Part shown: positions 8,071 to 16,778 of the stretch, one piece after another
Layout: each line of letters begins with the position of its first letter
Numbering within the stretch: the first letter of the stretch is position 1
NCBI GenBank assembly: GCA_020446675.1
Contig: JAGREE010000062.1
Coordinates: 1 to 36,805 of the forward strand
DNA: 36,805 bases
Source: Alphaproteobacteria bacterium
GTDB taxonomy: Bacteria > Pseudomonadota > Alphaproteobacteria > Sphingomonadales > Emcibacteraceae
Direction of reading: 5' to 3'
The notes under the pieces: model-generated
The model's input: only the letters and a program-made list of their open reading frames with translations
What the model was told of the DNA's origin: nothing
The model's database searches: none
Translations under genes and position numbers: made by a program

Positions 8071-11000
8071 TTATATATGAAAGAAAACCTGACCTTTACC
8101 CCCTTCTTTGGCCTTATATAGTGCGCTATCAGCCAGTTCCATAAGATTAATTTTATCCGAAGTGTCAGAAGGAAAACATGCCATACCTGCACTGGCGCCT
8201 ACATTTATTTCATAAGATTCAAGTTTTTTAATTTTTTTTACTTCTGAAATTATAGCTTTTAATCTTTCCTCGGCTAATTGTTTGTTGTCTGTTTCGTTCA
8301 TAATAATCGCAAACTCGTCACCACCAAATCTGAATAACTTATCATTGTTCCTAACATGTTCTTTCATTATCTGGCTGACTTTACTCAATACTGCATCTCC
8401 CGCATTATGTCCCTGTGTATCATTCACTGATTTAAAATTATCCAAATCCATATAAACAAGGATGAACGGATTTTTATTTGCATTGAAGTTGTTCGTCTTT
8501 TTTTCCATATGGGCATCAAATGCTCGTCGGTTGGCTAGGCCAGTAAGACTATCCTGCATGGCCATTTCCTGAATTATTCTTTCTTCATTTCTCTCTGCCG
8601 TAACGTCTCTGTATGTATTTATTACAGAACCATCATCCATAATTCTTTGAGAAGTGTTTATGATTTTATTATTATGGGTTCGATCCCAAGTAAACTCATT
8701 GCACTCTTCTCTATTTTTAATCCTGAGTTTTAACTGTTCAATATATTCATCGATATTTAGATCGTATTTACTGCCGTTTTTAAGGTTCATTTCAAAAAAT
8801 TCTTTTAATGGCATTTCTTCTTTATATTCACAGTTGTTAAGACCCAATAATTCCTGGAATGTATTATTCCAGGCGGCCAGTCTGAGAAATTTGTCAAACA
8901 CCACAATCCCGTGGCCTGTATTGTCCATAATATCCTTAAGGAATTTATTTTTTTGTTGAACCGTATCCTCGGCTATTGCCAAATCTTCAAGCAACTCAAT
9001 ATTTTTTACAGCAGATTCCTCGATCGTGCTCGCCTGATATTCTAACTCCAAATATTGCTCATTCACTTTTTTCAATGCCTCAGTCACATTTTCCTTTTCT
9101 TCCTGTAACTGATTTTGCAATATCGTATTTTTGTGAATTTCAGATCTAAGTTTCTGATTCCAATATAAAATAAAAACAATAATCAAAAGCGCGACGCCTA
9201 AATATTTAAATAAAACGGTATAATCCACTACCGTTTCAGATTTAAGAACATGCCATTTATTGGATATTTCTGCTTTTTCCAGCTGGGTTATACTGGAAAG
9301 GGCTTTCTGAATTGAACTGGCCAAAAGCGGGTATTTTTTGTTAATTCCCATTGCGGCAGCCGCTATATAATCCGTTGCTCCAATAATCTTGATATTTGTG
9401 TAGCCATTTTTCTCAATATAGTAAGAAGTAGTTATTATATCATCAACTAGGATATCCGCTTCTCCGGAAGATATTTTTTTCAGGGCCTCTGCGACAGATT
9501 CTACTTCGGTTTTTATGATGTTAGGAAATTTTTTGTTGAGCCATTCATTGATGCCGTACCCTCTGATCTGAATAAACCGTTTGTTTGCAAGTTCGTCAAT
9601 ATTGCTAACGAGATTGGCATCGTTGCGGGCAAAAATCATATGAACGCCTGATGCATAACTATCGGTCAACAGCAATTCGGATTTTCGTTGTTCGGTAGGC
9701 GTAATAATGGGTAAAACCTGGATTTCATCTACTTTGGTATTTTTAACGGCATCAGAAAATGTTTCATTCCTGACCCATTCGAACCGAAGATTTAATTTCT
9801 TGGAAACTAGATTTATGTAATCTGCGACAAGGCCCGAAACATTGCCCTGATCATCAATTAATTGATAGGGCATTATATTATCGATTGACGCCACTTTTAT
9901 GGTGCTAGTTTGGGAAAGCCATTCCTTTTCTTCCTTACTCAGCATCAATGTGTCTTTTACGCCGGATAATGCGGACCATTTTGTATTGACTTGCGAAATC
10001 TCTTCCGGTGTTACGGCATCAATGGCTTTTTGCAATATATTCCTTAATATTGGCCAATCCTTACGTGTGCCTATATGTAAAAATGTCTGTTGTCCGATCT
10101 CTGGCAGAATCTCATTTCCAATAACCTCAATTTGCGGGATAAAATGCTTATTAATCAGATAATCTGTGACAAAAAGATTATTTGAAAATACGTCTATTTT
10201 ACCGATCGATAGACCCACAAGGGCTTCTCGGACAGAATTAAAATATACAAGGTCAAGCTGCGGGTAATTTTTTTTATAGATTTCGGTAGAATTCCACCCT
10301 TCTATTGCCCCGATCTTTTTACCTTTAAGATCATTCAGGTTTGTTATATGCGCGGAACCGGTTTTGCCGTAATAAACCGTTGGGATAGAAATATAAGAGG
10401 ATGTGAAATTTAAATATTTTTCCCTGTCCGCCGTTTTCCTGATGGAGTGGACTATATCTATTTCCTGTGATTTCACTTGTTCTATCTGTTCGGCCCAGCT
10501 ATCCCCTGAAATGAAATTGATTTTAAGACCAAGTTTGTTGGCAATAAGATTTAAATAATCAATTGAATAACCTGCTGCGGCGCCATCCTCAACAAAGTCA
10601 AAGGGCGCATAATCCGTTTCATTGGTTGCCGTGATAACAGGGTGCGATGTGATCCAGTTTCGTTCCTCTTCGGTAAGCCTTATATCATTCTGCATTGGCA
10701 TGTTGCCTAACCATTTATTGGAAATAGCCTTATATTCTTCGTCTGATACACCAGCCATGGCCTTTTTTAAAATTGACATTAATAGGGGATTTTCCCTGGA
10801 AACGGCAATTCTTTGGTCTATTCCCTCTTTACCGATGATGGGATCGTCACCGACAATTTCCAGTCCCTGGATATTATTTTGACGGATGTTGGATTTAATG
10901 GCTGTAACGTCACCGGGGTAAATGTAAATTTCACCGTCGCTCAGTGCCTTTAACGCCTCGGTATTATTGTCAAAAACAATATATTCTAATTCAGGAAGTC

Positions 11001-11493
11001 TGGCCTCATAAGTGGCGGTGACAATATGGTTTTTAATAACTCCGATTTTTTTATTCTTAAGATCATTAACATTCTTAATTCTTTGTGATCCTTTTCTGCC
11101 GTAAAGAGCGACGGGAATTTTCACATATGGTTCGGTAAAAATGAAATATTTTTCCCGATCCCCGTTTTTTGAAAGGGTATGGACAATATCCAGCTGATTG
11201 GCTTTTGCCATTTCAAGCATCTTGGACCATGTTCCATAATTCACGAACTCGACATTCAATCCGACCTTGCTTGCCAGAAGCTTCACATAATCAATGGATA
11301 AGCCGGCTGGGTTGCCCGCGCTCATAAAATCAATCGGAGCATACCCTGTATTGCTTGAGGCCGTAACGCTCGGATGACGGGAAATCCAGTCCCTTTCCTC
11401 ATCGGTCAGGGAAACTGAATTAAGAACATCTTGCGCAAAAGCATTTAAAAATGAGAAAAAAATTAAAAATACAAAAAACAGACTTCTTAGCAT
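8071..11493 (-). CDS. Diguanylate cyclase with three tandem periplasmic SBP_bac_3 sensor domains, PAS and GGDEF
   Basis: Membrane receptor of 1140 residues that should make c-di-GMP in response to small periplasmic ligands. A signal peptide (1-20) is followed by three homologous solute-binding domains of the amino-acid-binding type (about 30-262, 275-507, 520-750). Each opens with an L-(T/S)-x-E-E-(R/K)-x-W linker, clear at 29 and 273 and as LSKEEKEW near 518. One membrane helix lies at 760-778, then a coiled coil (780-850), a PAS domain (about 852-965) and a GGDEF domain (980-1140). The signature is intact (FGGDEF, 1057-1061), and an RxxD inhibitory site (RNND, 1048-1051) lies five residues before it, so an active, product-inhibited cyclase is expected. 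Three such sensors in one chain is unusual; one or two is common. The ligand is unknown. The gene is A+T-rich compared with 11825-15777. Confidence 0.93.
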   Translation of the reverse strand: MLRSLFFVFLIFFSFLNAFAQDVLNSVSLTDEERDWISRHPSVTASSNTGYAPIDFMSAGNPAGLSIDYVKLLASKVGLNVEFVNYGTWSKMLEMAKANQLDIVHTLSKNGDREKYFIFTEPYVKIPVALYGRKGSQRIKNVNDLKNKKIGVIKNHIVTATYEARLPELEYIVFDNNTEALKALSDGEIYIYPGDVTAIKSNIRQNNIQGLEIVGDDPIIGKEGIDQRIAVSRENPLLMSILKKAMAGVSDEEYKAISNKWLGNMPMQNDIRLTEEERNWITSHPVITATNETDYAPFDFVEDGAAAGYSIDYLNLIANKLGLKINFISGDSWAEQIEQVKSQEIDIVHSIRKTADREKYLNFTSSYISIPTVYYGKTGSAHITNLNDLKGKKIGAIEGWNSTEIYKKNYPQLDLVYFNSVREALVGLSIGKIDVFSNNLFVTDYLINKHFIPQIEVIGNEILPEIGQQTFLHIGTRKDWPILRNILQKAIDAVTPEEISQVNTKWSALSGVKDTLMLSKEEKEWLSQTSTIKVASIDNIMPYQLIDDQGNVSGLVADYINLVSKKLNLRFEWVRNETFSDAVKNTKVDEIQVLPIITPTEQRKSELLLTDSYASGVHMIFARNDANLVSNIDELANKRFIQIRGYGINEWLNKKFPNIIKTEVESVAEALKKISSGEADILVDDIITTSYYIEKNGYTNIKIIGATDYIAAAAMGINKKYPLLASSIQKALSSITQLEKAEISNKWHVLKSETVVDYTVLFKYLGVALLIIVFILYWNQKLRSEIHKNTILQNQLQEEKENVTEALKKVNEQYLELEYQASTIEESAVKNIELLEDLAIAEDTVQQKNKFLKDIMDNTGHGIVVFDKFLRLAAWNNTFQELLGLNNCEYKEEMPLKEFFEMNLKNGSKYDLNIDEYIEQLKLRIKNREECNEFTWDRTHNNKIINTSQRIMDDGSVINTYRDVTAERNEERIIQEMAMQDSLTGLANRRAFDAHMEKKTNNFNANKNPFILVYMDLDNFKSVNDTQGHNAGDAVLSKVSQIMKEHVRNNDKLFRFGGDEFAIIMNETDNKQLAEERLKAIISEVKKIKKLESYEINVGASAGMACFPSDTSDKINLMELADSALYKAKEGGKGQVFFHI

Positions 11494-11824
11494 TCCAAAA
11501 ATACTTTCCTACAAACCCCTTATTTTCATCAGCTTATTAATGAAAATATTTTTTTATTATTTCTGAAAACACATTATATTTTTTTGATTAAAAAATTATA
11601 AATCCTAAAATTAAATTCTGTACTTGGATTCATAAACCCAGACATTTAGTCCTTAATAGGAGAAAAGCCCGACTTAGGTTATTTATTATAAAATTGATAT
11701 ATGTGATCAAACTGGCGTTATGAGACTGTCTGCTTTGGGTCGGAAGCGGTCAGTTATAAGTGCCCACGACGTGCGTGGCATCATGTTCTTTACAATAAAT
11801 AATCGCCGTTGACGGAAGGACGGA
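11494..11824. other. Intergenic region between two minus-strand genes
   Basis: No gene is supported. The part next to the cyclase is very A+T-rich and contains TATAAT on the minus strand (11573-11578), a possible -10 for that gene, without a good -35. Copy C of the interspersed motif follows at 11724-11752, then an imperfect hairpin at 11761-11780 (TGCC-c-ACG paired with CGTGGCA). An open frame running into the neighbouring transporter gene on the minus strand looks like a shadow. Confidence 0.45.
11724..11752 (-). repeat. Interspersed motif, copy C
   Basis: On the minus strand this matches copy A at 24 of 29 positions, including the run CGACCCAAAGC and the end GACAGTC. It is inverted relative to copies A and B and lies at the right edge of the A+T-rich block. 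Confidence 0.6.
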
Positions 11825-13039
11825 TTACCCCTCCTCCGTTGCTTTGCTTTTATCATTAAAAGTGAAGATAAAGATGAGGGAGACCACCGCCGCCAGCAGG
11901 CAGGGAGTGAGCCAGATGCCGCCCCAGTCCTTAACGCCGTTTGTGGTAAAGGCATCAACCACATAACCGGAAAGGCTTGAGCCGATGGCAAGGCCAAAGC
12001 CATAGGTGAGCAGAGTAAAAAAGCTCTGCGCGCTGGAGCGGATGGCAACGTCCGCTTTTTTTTCCACATAAACCTGCCCGGTGACAAAGAAAAAGTCATA
12101 GCACACACCATGAAGAAGGATCCCGACATAGATCATCCAGACCAGACCGTCCATATCACCGGTGGCAAACAGGGCATAGCGAACCACCCAGGCCAGCATC
12201 CCGACAAGCAGCATCCATTTTACGCCAAGCCGGCGGAAGAAAAAAGGCATCAGCACCATGAAACCGACTTCGGAAACCTGCCCTAATGACATTTTGGCAG
12301 CCACCCCTTCCATGCCGATCTCGTTAAAATAAAGATTGGCAAAGGCATAATAAAAGGCAAGCGGAATGGAAATCAGCAGCGAACAGGCGGAAAAGACGGC
12401 AAAGGAGCGGTCTTTGAGCAGGGCAAGGGATTCAAGCCCGAACATATCCCCAAAGCTGACCTTTTGCCCTTTGCTTCGGGGCGGTGTGTTGGGAAGGGTA
12501 AAGCTGTAAAGCCCGAGGATAACTGAGCCGATTGCCGCCATTTTCAAGGGAACCGATGTTGCCTCCACATTTTCAATTTTTGTGCCAAGTAAAAATGTGA
12601 TCAGCAGCCCGGCGACAATCCAGCCAATGGTGCCCCAGACCCGGATTTTCGGGAATTGTTCGTTTGGTTTATCCATCTGGTTAAAGGAAACCGCATTGGT
12701 CAGGGCAATAGTCGGCATATAGACCGCATTATAAATCAGAAAACCGACAATGATGCTGCCCGTTGTGGCAAGGCCCGACACATAATATAGCAGCACCGCC
12801 CCAATCAGATGCAGGACAGCCATAACCTTTTCTGCGGCAAAAAAACGGTCCGCCACCAGCCCGATAAAAAGCGGGGAGACAATCGCGCCGATATTATTGG
12901 TAAGATATGTGGTGCCGATTTCCGCACCGCTAAAGCCGATATTCGCCAGATAACTGCCCAATGTGACAAACCAAGACCCCCAAACAAAAAGCTGAAGAAA
13001 CATCATCACGCTGAGCTGACCATATATTTTGCTATTCAT
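11825..13039 (-). CDS. MFS transporter of the nucleoside:H+ symporter (NupG) type
   Basis: Twelve-helix inner-membrane transporter of 404 residues. It follows E. coli NupG through much of its length: FLQLFVWGSWFVTLGSY near the start, FPKIRVWGTIGW after helix 4, DFFFVTGQVYVEKK near 300, and the helix-11/12 segment ending DAFTTNGVKDWGGIW. In E. coli the family carries nucleosides. Members next to sugar epimerase and GMC dehydrogenase genes, as here, are more likely to carry sugars or glycosides; that is inference from context. AGGGA precedes the ATG. It is divergent from the epimerase gene with 116 bases between the start codons, sharing a region that holds a LacI-type palindrome. Confidence 0.88.
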   Translation of the reverse strand: MNSKIYGQLSVMMFLQLFVWGSWFVTLGSYLANIGFSGAEIGTTYLTNNIGAIVSPLFIGLVADRFFAAEKVMAVLHLIGAVLLYYVSGLATTGSIIVGFLIYNAVYMPTIALTNAVSFNQMDKPNEQFPKIRVWGTIGWIVAGLLITFLLGTKIENVEATSVPLKMAAIGSVILGLYSFTLPNTPPRSKGQKVSFGDMFGLESLALLKDRSFAVFSACSLLISIPLAFYYAFANLYFNEIGMEGVAAKMSLGQVSEVGFMVLMPFFFRRLGVKWMLLVGMLAWVVRYALFATGDMDGLVWMIYVGILLHGVCYDFFFVTGQVYVEKKADVAIRSSAQSFFTLLTYGFGLAIGSSLSGYVVDAFTTNGVKDWGGIWLTPCLLAAVVSLIFIFTFNDKSKATEEG

Positions 13040-13112
13040 TCTTTTTCCCTTATTTTATAGTGCCCCTTATTGTTTCAGGATAGCCGATCGGGAGAAACTT
13101 GACTAGAGAAAA

Positions 13113-13126
13113 TGTAATCGGTTACA
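13113..13126. promoter_or_regulatory. LacI-family-type operator between divergent genes
   Basis: TGTAATCGGTTACA has perfect 5-base arms (TGTAA/TTACA) around TCGG, the layout of LacI/GalR-family operators with a central CG. TTGACT (13099-13104), a 5-of-6 match to a -35 box, starts 14 bases upstream in the direction of the epimerase gene, so a bound repressor would block that promoter. The site could control both divergent transcripts. No lacI-type gene is in the window. Confidence 0.5.
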
Positions 13127-13155
13127 AACTAAGGTAAGGGTAAAGGACAGACCAA

Positions 13156-14073
13156 ATGAAGCTTGGAATTCAGAGCGCCATTCTTGATGGTATGACATTT
13201 GAAGACGTAATTGATTTTGCAGCTGAGAATGATTTTCAGTGCGTAGAAATGATGTGCTGGCCAAAGGGCAAGGCAGAGCGGAAATATGCCGGGGTCACCC
13301 ATATTGATGTGGTGGATTTTAGTCAGGATGATGCCGATTATATCAATGAGTATTGCCGGAAAAAAGGCGTTGAAATCAGCGCGCTTGGCTATTACCCGAA
13401 CCCGCTTTGCCCCGACCGGGAGGAAGCGCAGATCTATATTGATCATTTAAAACGGGTCATTGATGCGTCGGCGCTGCTCGGGATTAATATGGTCACCACC
13501 TTTATCGGGAATGACTGGCATAAAAATGTTGATGACAACTGGCCCCGTATGGTTGAGGTATGGGGTCCGCTGCTGGAATATGCCAAAGCCAGAAATACCC
13601 GGATCGCCATTGAAAATTGCGCCATGTTTTTTACCGACGATGAATGGCCGGCGGGCAAAAATATTGCCTATAGCCCGAAAATATGGCGACGGATGTTTGC
13701 GGAATTTGAAGGATATGAACTGGGGCTTAATTATGATCCTTCGCACTTGGTGTGGATGCAGATGAACCATGAAAAACCATGGGATGAGTTTGCCCATAAA
13801 ATGTTCCACACCCATGCCAAGGATGTGGCTGTGAACCGCGACAAACTGGATGATATGGGGACGATGGCCAACCCGCTTGACTATCATGATCCGCGTATTC
13901 CTGGCCGTGGTGATATCGACTGGCAAAGCTATATTGCCAAAATGAAGGGGGCAGGATTTGACGGCCCCCTTTGTATAGAGGTGGAGGACGCCGATTATGA
14001 GGGGGATATTGAGCTGCGCAAAAAATCGCTGATAGATAGTGCAAATCACCTGCGACCCTTTATAGTAGGCTGA
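13156..14073 (+). CDS. Sugar phosphate isomerase/epimerase-like TIM-barrel protein
   Basis: A 305-residue protein of the xylose isomerase-like (AP-endonuclease 2) TIM-barrel superfamily. Probable metal ligands are Glu153 (AIENC), Asp194 and His197 (NYDPSHLVW), His220 (HTHAKD) and Glu275 (CIEVED), in family order. Such enzymes isomerise, epimerise or cleave keto-sugars in the cytoplasm. Members beside GMC dehydrogenases take part in 3-keto-glycoside metabolism in several bacteria, and that fits here. AAGGA lies about 10 bases before the ATG. The GMC gene follows after 15 bases and the two are almost certainly one transcript. The exact substrate is not known. Confidence 0.88.
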   Translation: MKLGIQSAILDGMTFEDVIDFAAENDFQCVEMMCWPKGKAERKYAGVTHIDVVDFSQDDADYINEYCRKKGVEISALGYYPNPLCPDREEAQIYIDHLKRVIDASALLGINMVTTFIGNDWHKNVDDNWPRMVEVWGPLLEYAKARNTRIAIENCAMFFTDDEWPAGKNIAYSPKIWRRMFAEFEGYELGLNYDPSHLVWMQMNHEKPWDEFAHKMFHTHAKDVAVNRDKLDDMGTMANPLDYHDPRIPGRGDIDWQSYIAKMKGAGFDGPLCIEVEDADYEGDIELRKKSLIDSANHLRPFIVG

Positions 14074-14088
14074 ACAGAAAGCTGAAAG

Positions 14089-15777
14089 ATGAGCACAGAT
14101 TTTGATGCAATTGTTGTAGGATCCGGCATTTCCGGTGGTTGGGCCGCCAAGGAACTGACCGAAAAAGGGCTTAAAACCCTGCTGATTGAGCGGGGCCGAC
14201 GGGTTGATGCTGGTGATTATCCAACAGAAGGAAAAGCGCCGTGGGAGCTGCCCAATCGTGGACGCACATCAAAAACCGAACTGGAACGGGATTACCCGAT
14301 CCAGCGCCAGACCGGCATCAATGAACAGCACAAGCATTTCTTCATTAAAGACCCTGAAAAGCCCTATATCCAGGAAGAAGGGAGACCTTTCTCCTGGATC
14401 AGGGGGCATCAGCTTGGCGGCAAATCGCTGACCTGGGGCAAAGTGAGCCTTCGTTTCAGTGATCTGGATTTTGAAGCCAATAAAAAAGACGGGCACGGCA
14501 CCGACTGGCCAATAAGATACAGGGATATAGCACCCTGGTATGATTATGCTGAGAGGTTCGCGGGGATCAGCGGATCAAAAGAAGGTCTGCCCCACTTACC
14601 GGACGGTATATTTCAGCCGCCGATGGAAATGTCCTGCGTGGAGCGCGCCGCCAAAAAGGGAATTGAAGCCGCCTTCCCCGACCGCCATCTGATTATCAGC
14701 CGCACCGCCAATTTAACCGAACCGACGGAAGAGCAGCTCGCGCTTGGTCGCAGCAAATGCCAATTCAGGAACGAATGTATGCGCGGCTGTTCGTTCGGCG
14801 CCTATTTTTCCAGCCAGTCGGCAACCCTGCCCGCGGCGGAACGAACAGGTAATCTGACCATCATCACGGATGCTGTTTGTCAAAAAGTCAATTATGATCC
14901 GAAAAGCAAAAAAGCAACCGGCGTGCGGGTTATTGATGCAAATTCGAAAGAGATAAAGGATTATACGGCAAAGGTCATCTTCCTTTGCGCATCGGCCCTT
15001 GGTACAACACAAATTATGCTTAATTCCACTTCGGAAAGCTTTCCAAATGGTATTGCCAACAGCAGCAGCGTGCTGGGACATTATCTGATGGACCATGTGT
15101 TTCAGGCAGGGGCAAGGGGCAAAATGACCATTGATGACCGTTATTACAGTGGCCGGCGCGCCAATGCCGTTTATATTCCCCGCTTTCATAACTTAAGCGA
15201 AAAACATCCTGATTTTATTCGCGGTTACGGCTATGAGGGCTGGTCATCAAGGGATGACTGGAACCGGCTGACAGAAGCACCTCTTTATGGGATCGAACTT
15301 AAAAATAAATTGCGGACCCCGGGCGACTGGAGCTTTGAAATTATGGGCTTTGGGGAAATGCTGCCAAATTTTGAAAATCATGTCCGCCTTGACCCCAATA
15401 AAAAAGACCAGTGGGATATGCCGCTCCTGCGCATATCGGTTGAGCATAGTGACAATGAAAAAGCCATGCAGCAAAGCATGAAATTTGAAGCGGAAGAAAT
15501 GCTTAAAAAAGCCGGGTTCCATGATATTGAAAGCTATGCCGATGAACCGCCACCGGGACTTTGTATCCATGAAATGGGGACAGCACGGATGGGGCGCGAT
15601 CCCAAAACCAGTATTCTGAACGGTTTTAATCAGGCCCACGATGTGAATAATCTTTTTGTGACCGATGGTGCCGCCATGGCCTCAACCGCCTGTCAGAACC
15701 CGTCGCTCACCTATATGGCCCTCACAGCACGGGCCGCGGATTATGCCGTCAGCCAGCTCAAGGCCGGGCAGATTTAA
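14089..15777 (+). CDS. GMC-family FAD oxidoreductase, glucoside 3-dehydrogenase/gluconate 2-dehydrogenase type
   Basis: FAD-dependent dehydrogenase of 562 residues that should oxidise a sugar hydroxyl and pass electrons to a membrane or cytochrome partner. The N-terminal dinucleotide fold shows VVGSGISGGWAA (9-20). The C-terminal GMC domain has HEMGTARMG and CQNPSLTYMA, giving the active-site His/Asn pair. A C-x5-C-x3-C motif (Cys224, Cys230, Cys234) has the spacing I recall for the cysteines that hold the [3Fe-4S] cluster in the alpha subunit of bacterial FAD-glucose dehydrogenase. That kind of enzyme normally works with a small Tat-exported subunit and a cytochrome c, but neither is encoded nearby. 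It has no signal peptide of its own. Its TAA directly abuts the stop codon of the convergent kinase gene. Confidence 0.9.
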   Translation: MSTDFDAIVVGSGISGGWAAKELTEKGLKTLLIERGRRVDAGDYPTEGKAPWELPNRGRTSKTELERDYPIQRQTGINEQHKHFFIKDPEKPYIQEEGRPFSWIRGHQLGGKSLTWGKVSLRFSDLDFEANKKDGHGTDWPIRYRDIAPWYDYAERFAGISGSKEGLPHLPDGIFQPPMEMSCVERAAKKGIEAAFPDRHLIISRTANLTEPTEEQLALGRSKCQFRNECMRGCSFGAYFSSQSATLPAAERTGNLTIITDAVCQKVNYDPKSKKATGVRVIDANSKEIKDYTAKVIFLCASALGTTQIMLNSTSESFPNGIANSSSVLGHYLMDHVFQAGARGKMTIDDRYYSGRRANAVYIPRFHNLSEKHPDFIRGYGYEGWSSRDDWNRLTEAPLYGIELKNKLRTPGDWSFEIMGFGEMLPNFENHVRLDPNKKDQWDMPLLRISVEHSDNEKAMQQSMKFEAEEMLKKAGFHDIESYADEPPPGLCIHEMGTARMGRDPKTSILNGFNQAHDVNNLFVTDGAAMASTACQNPSLTYMALTARAADYAVSQLKAGQI

Positions 15778-16761
15778 TCAACCGATTACCCGTTTCGTCG
15801 GAAAGGTAATAATCGCCTGGGTTCCTTCTTTTATTTCACTGATTAAAGTGAACTTGCCATCATGAAGTTCAATCAGATTTTTCACAATTGGTAGGCCAAG
15901 TCCTGTGCCTTCCTCATTTAAATCATGATCTTCATGGCTCTGCTCAAACGGATTCTGCACTTGTTCAAGCCGATCTTTGGGAATGCCTATCCCATTATCG
16001 ATGAACGCCACATCAACCTGCCCATTGCGCTTTTTTTCAATCATACACTCAACTTTACCGCCATGCGGCGTATATTTAATGGCATTTGAAAGCAGATTTA
16101 TGAAAATCCTTTTTATCGCATTTAAATCACCAAAAATCTTCAAAGAACTATTAATTGGCTTTGGTGAATATAAAACTGAAATATTTTTTCCCTCCGCCTG
16201 GGCCGTTAACATTTTAATGGCTTCAGTCAAACAGCCATTCAGTAAAAATTGACATTCCTCAAGTCGCCATTTCCCGGCTTCAATTTTTGATAAATCAAGA
16301 ATATCATTTATTACCGTCGATAAATGTGTACCGCTATTACTGATATCGGACAAATATTCCTTATGTTTCAAGTTTTCAACCTGTCCACCAACGCCGGCCA
16401 GCATCGCATCGGAAAAACCGATAATGGCATTAAGCGGTGTGCGGATTTCATGGCTCATATTGGCAAGAAAATTTGATTTGGCAGCATTTGCCGCCTCTGC
16501 TTCTGCCTGCGCGGTTTCAGCAAGCATCTGTGAAATGATCAGTTTTCTTTCAACGGATTTTCGCCGCTTCACTTCACGCCTCAGGCTGGCGTTCCAGATC
16601 AGGATAATGATTAAAATGGCAATGACGACAATACCGATCTGCCAAAGCAGCGCATAATCCAACGGGTCTTCATTGGAAAGGGACCCTATCCACTCCCGCG
16701 AAATCTGTGCCCGCTCTACTGCGCTGATCGATTTTAATGCCTTTTTCATGGCACTGGCCAA
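15778..16761 (-). pseudogene. 3' part of a frameshifted sensor histidine kinase (membrane helix, HisKA, HATPase)
   Basis: This frame continues the sensor encoded just upstream on the same strand and is not a separate gene. It begins inside the last helix of a solute-binding domain (LLASAMKKAL). It then has a membrane helix (about 39-57), a coiled linker, a HisKA domain with the H box NMSHEIRTPLNA (His104) and an ATPase domain with the N box (LLSNAIKYTP), G1 (DNGIGIP) and G2 (GTGLGLPIVK). All kinase motifs are intact, so decay is not advanced. There is no receiver domain and no response regulator nearby. The only early start codon in frame is a TTG without a ribosome binding site, so it is unlikely to be translated alone. 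Confidence 0.8.
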
Positions 16762-16778
16762 TAATGGAAGTTCTTTCC

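Noticed and set aside
7788..8144. 118-codon open frame after the recombinase
   Set aside because: It has no ribosome binding site or recognisable product, begins inside the loop of the 12-base hairpin and overlaps the 3' end of the well-supported cyclase gene.
11707..12129. 140-codon minus-strand frame
   Set aside because: Most of it is antiphase to the transporter gene, and its C-terminal end is just a translation of interspersed motif copy C.
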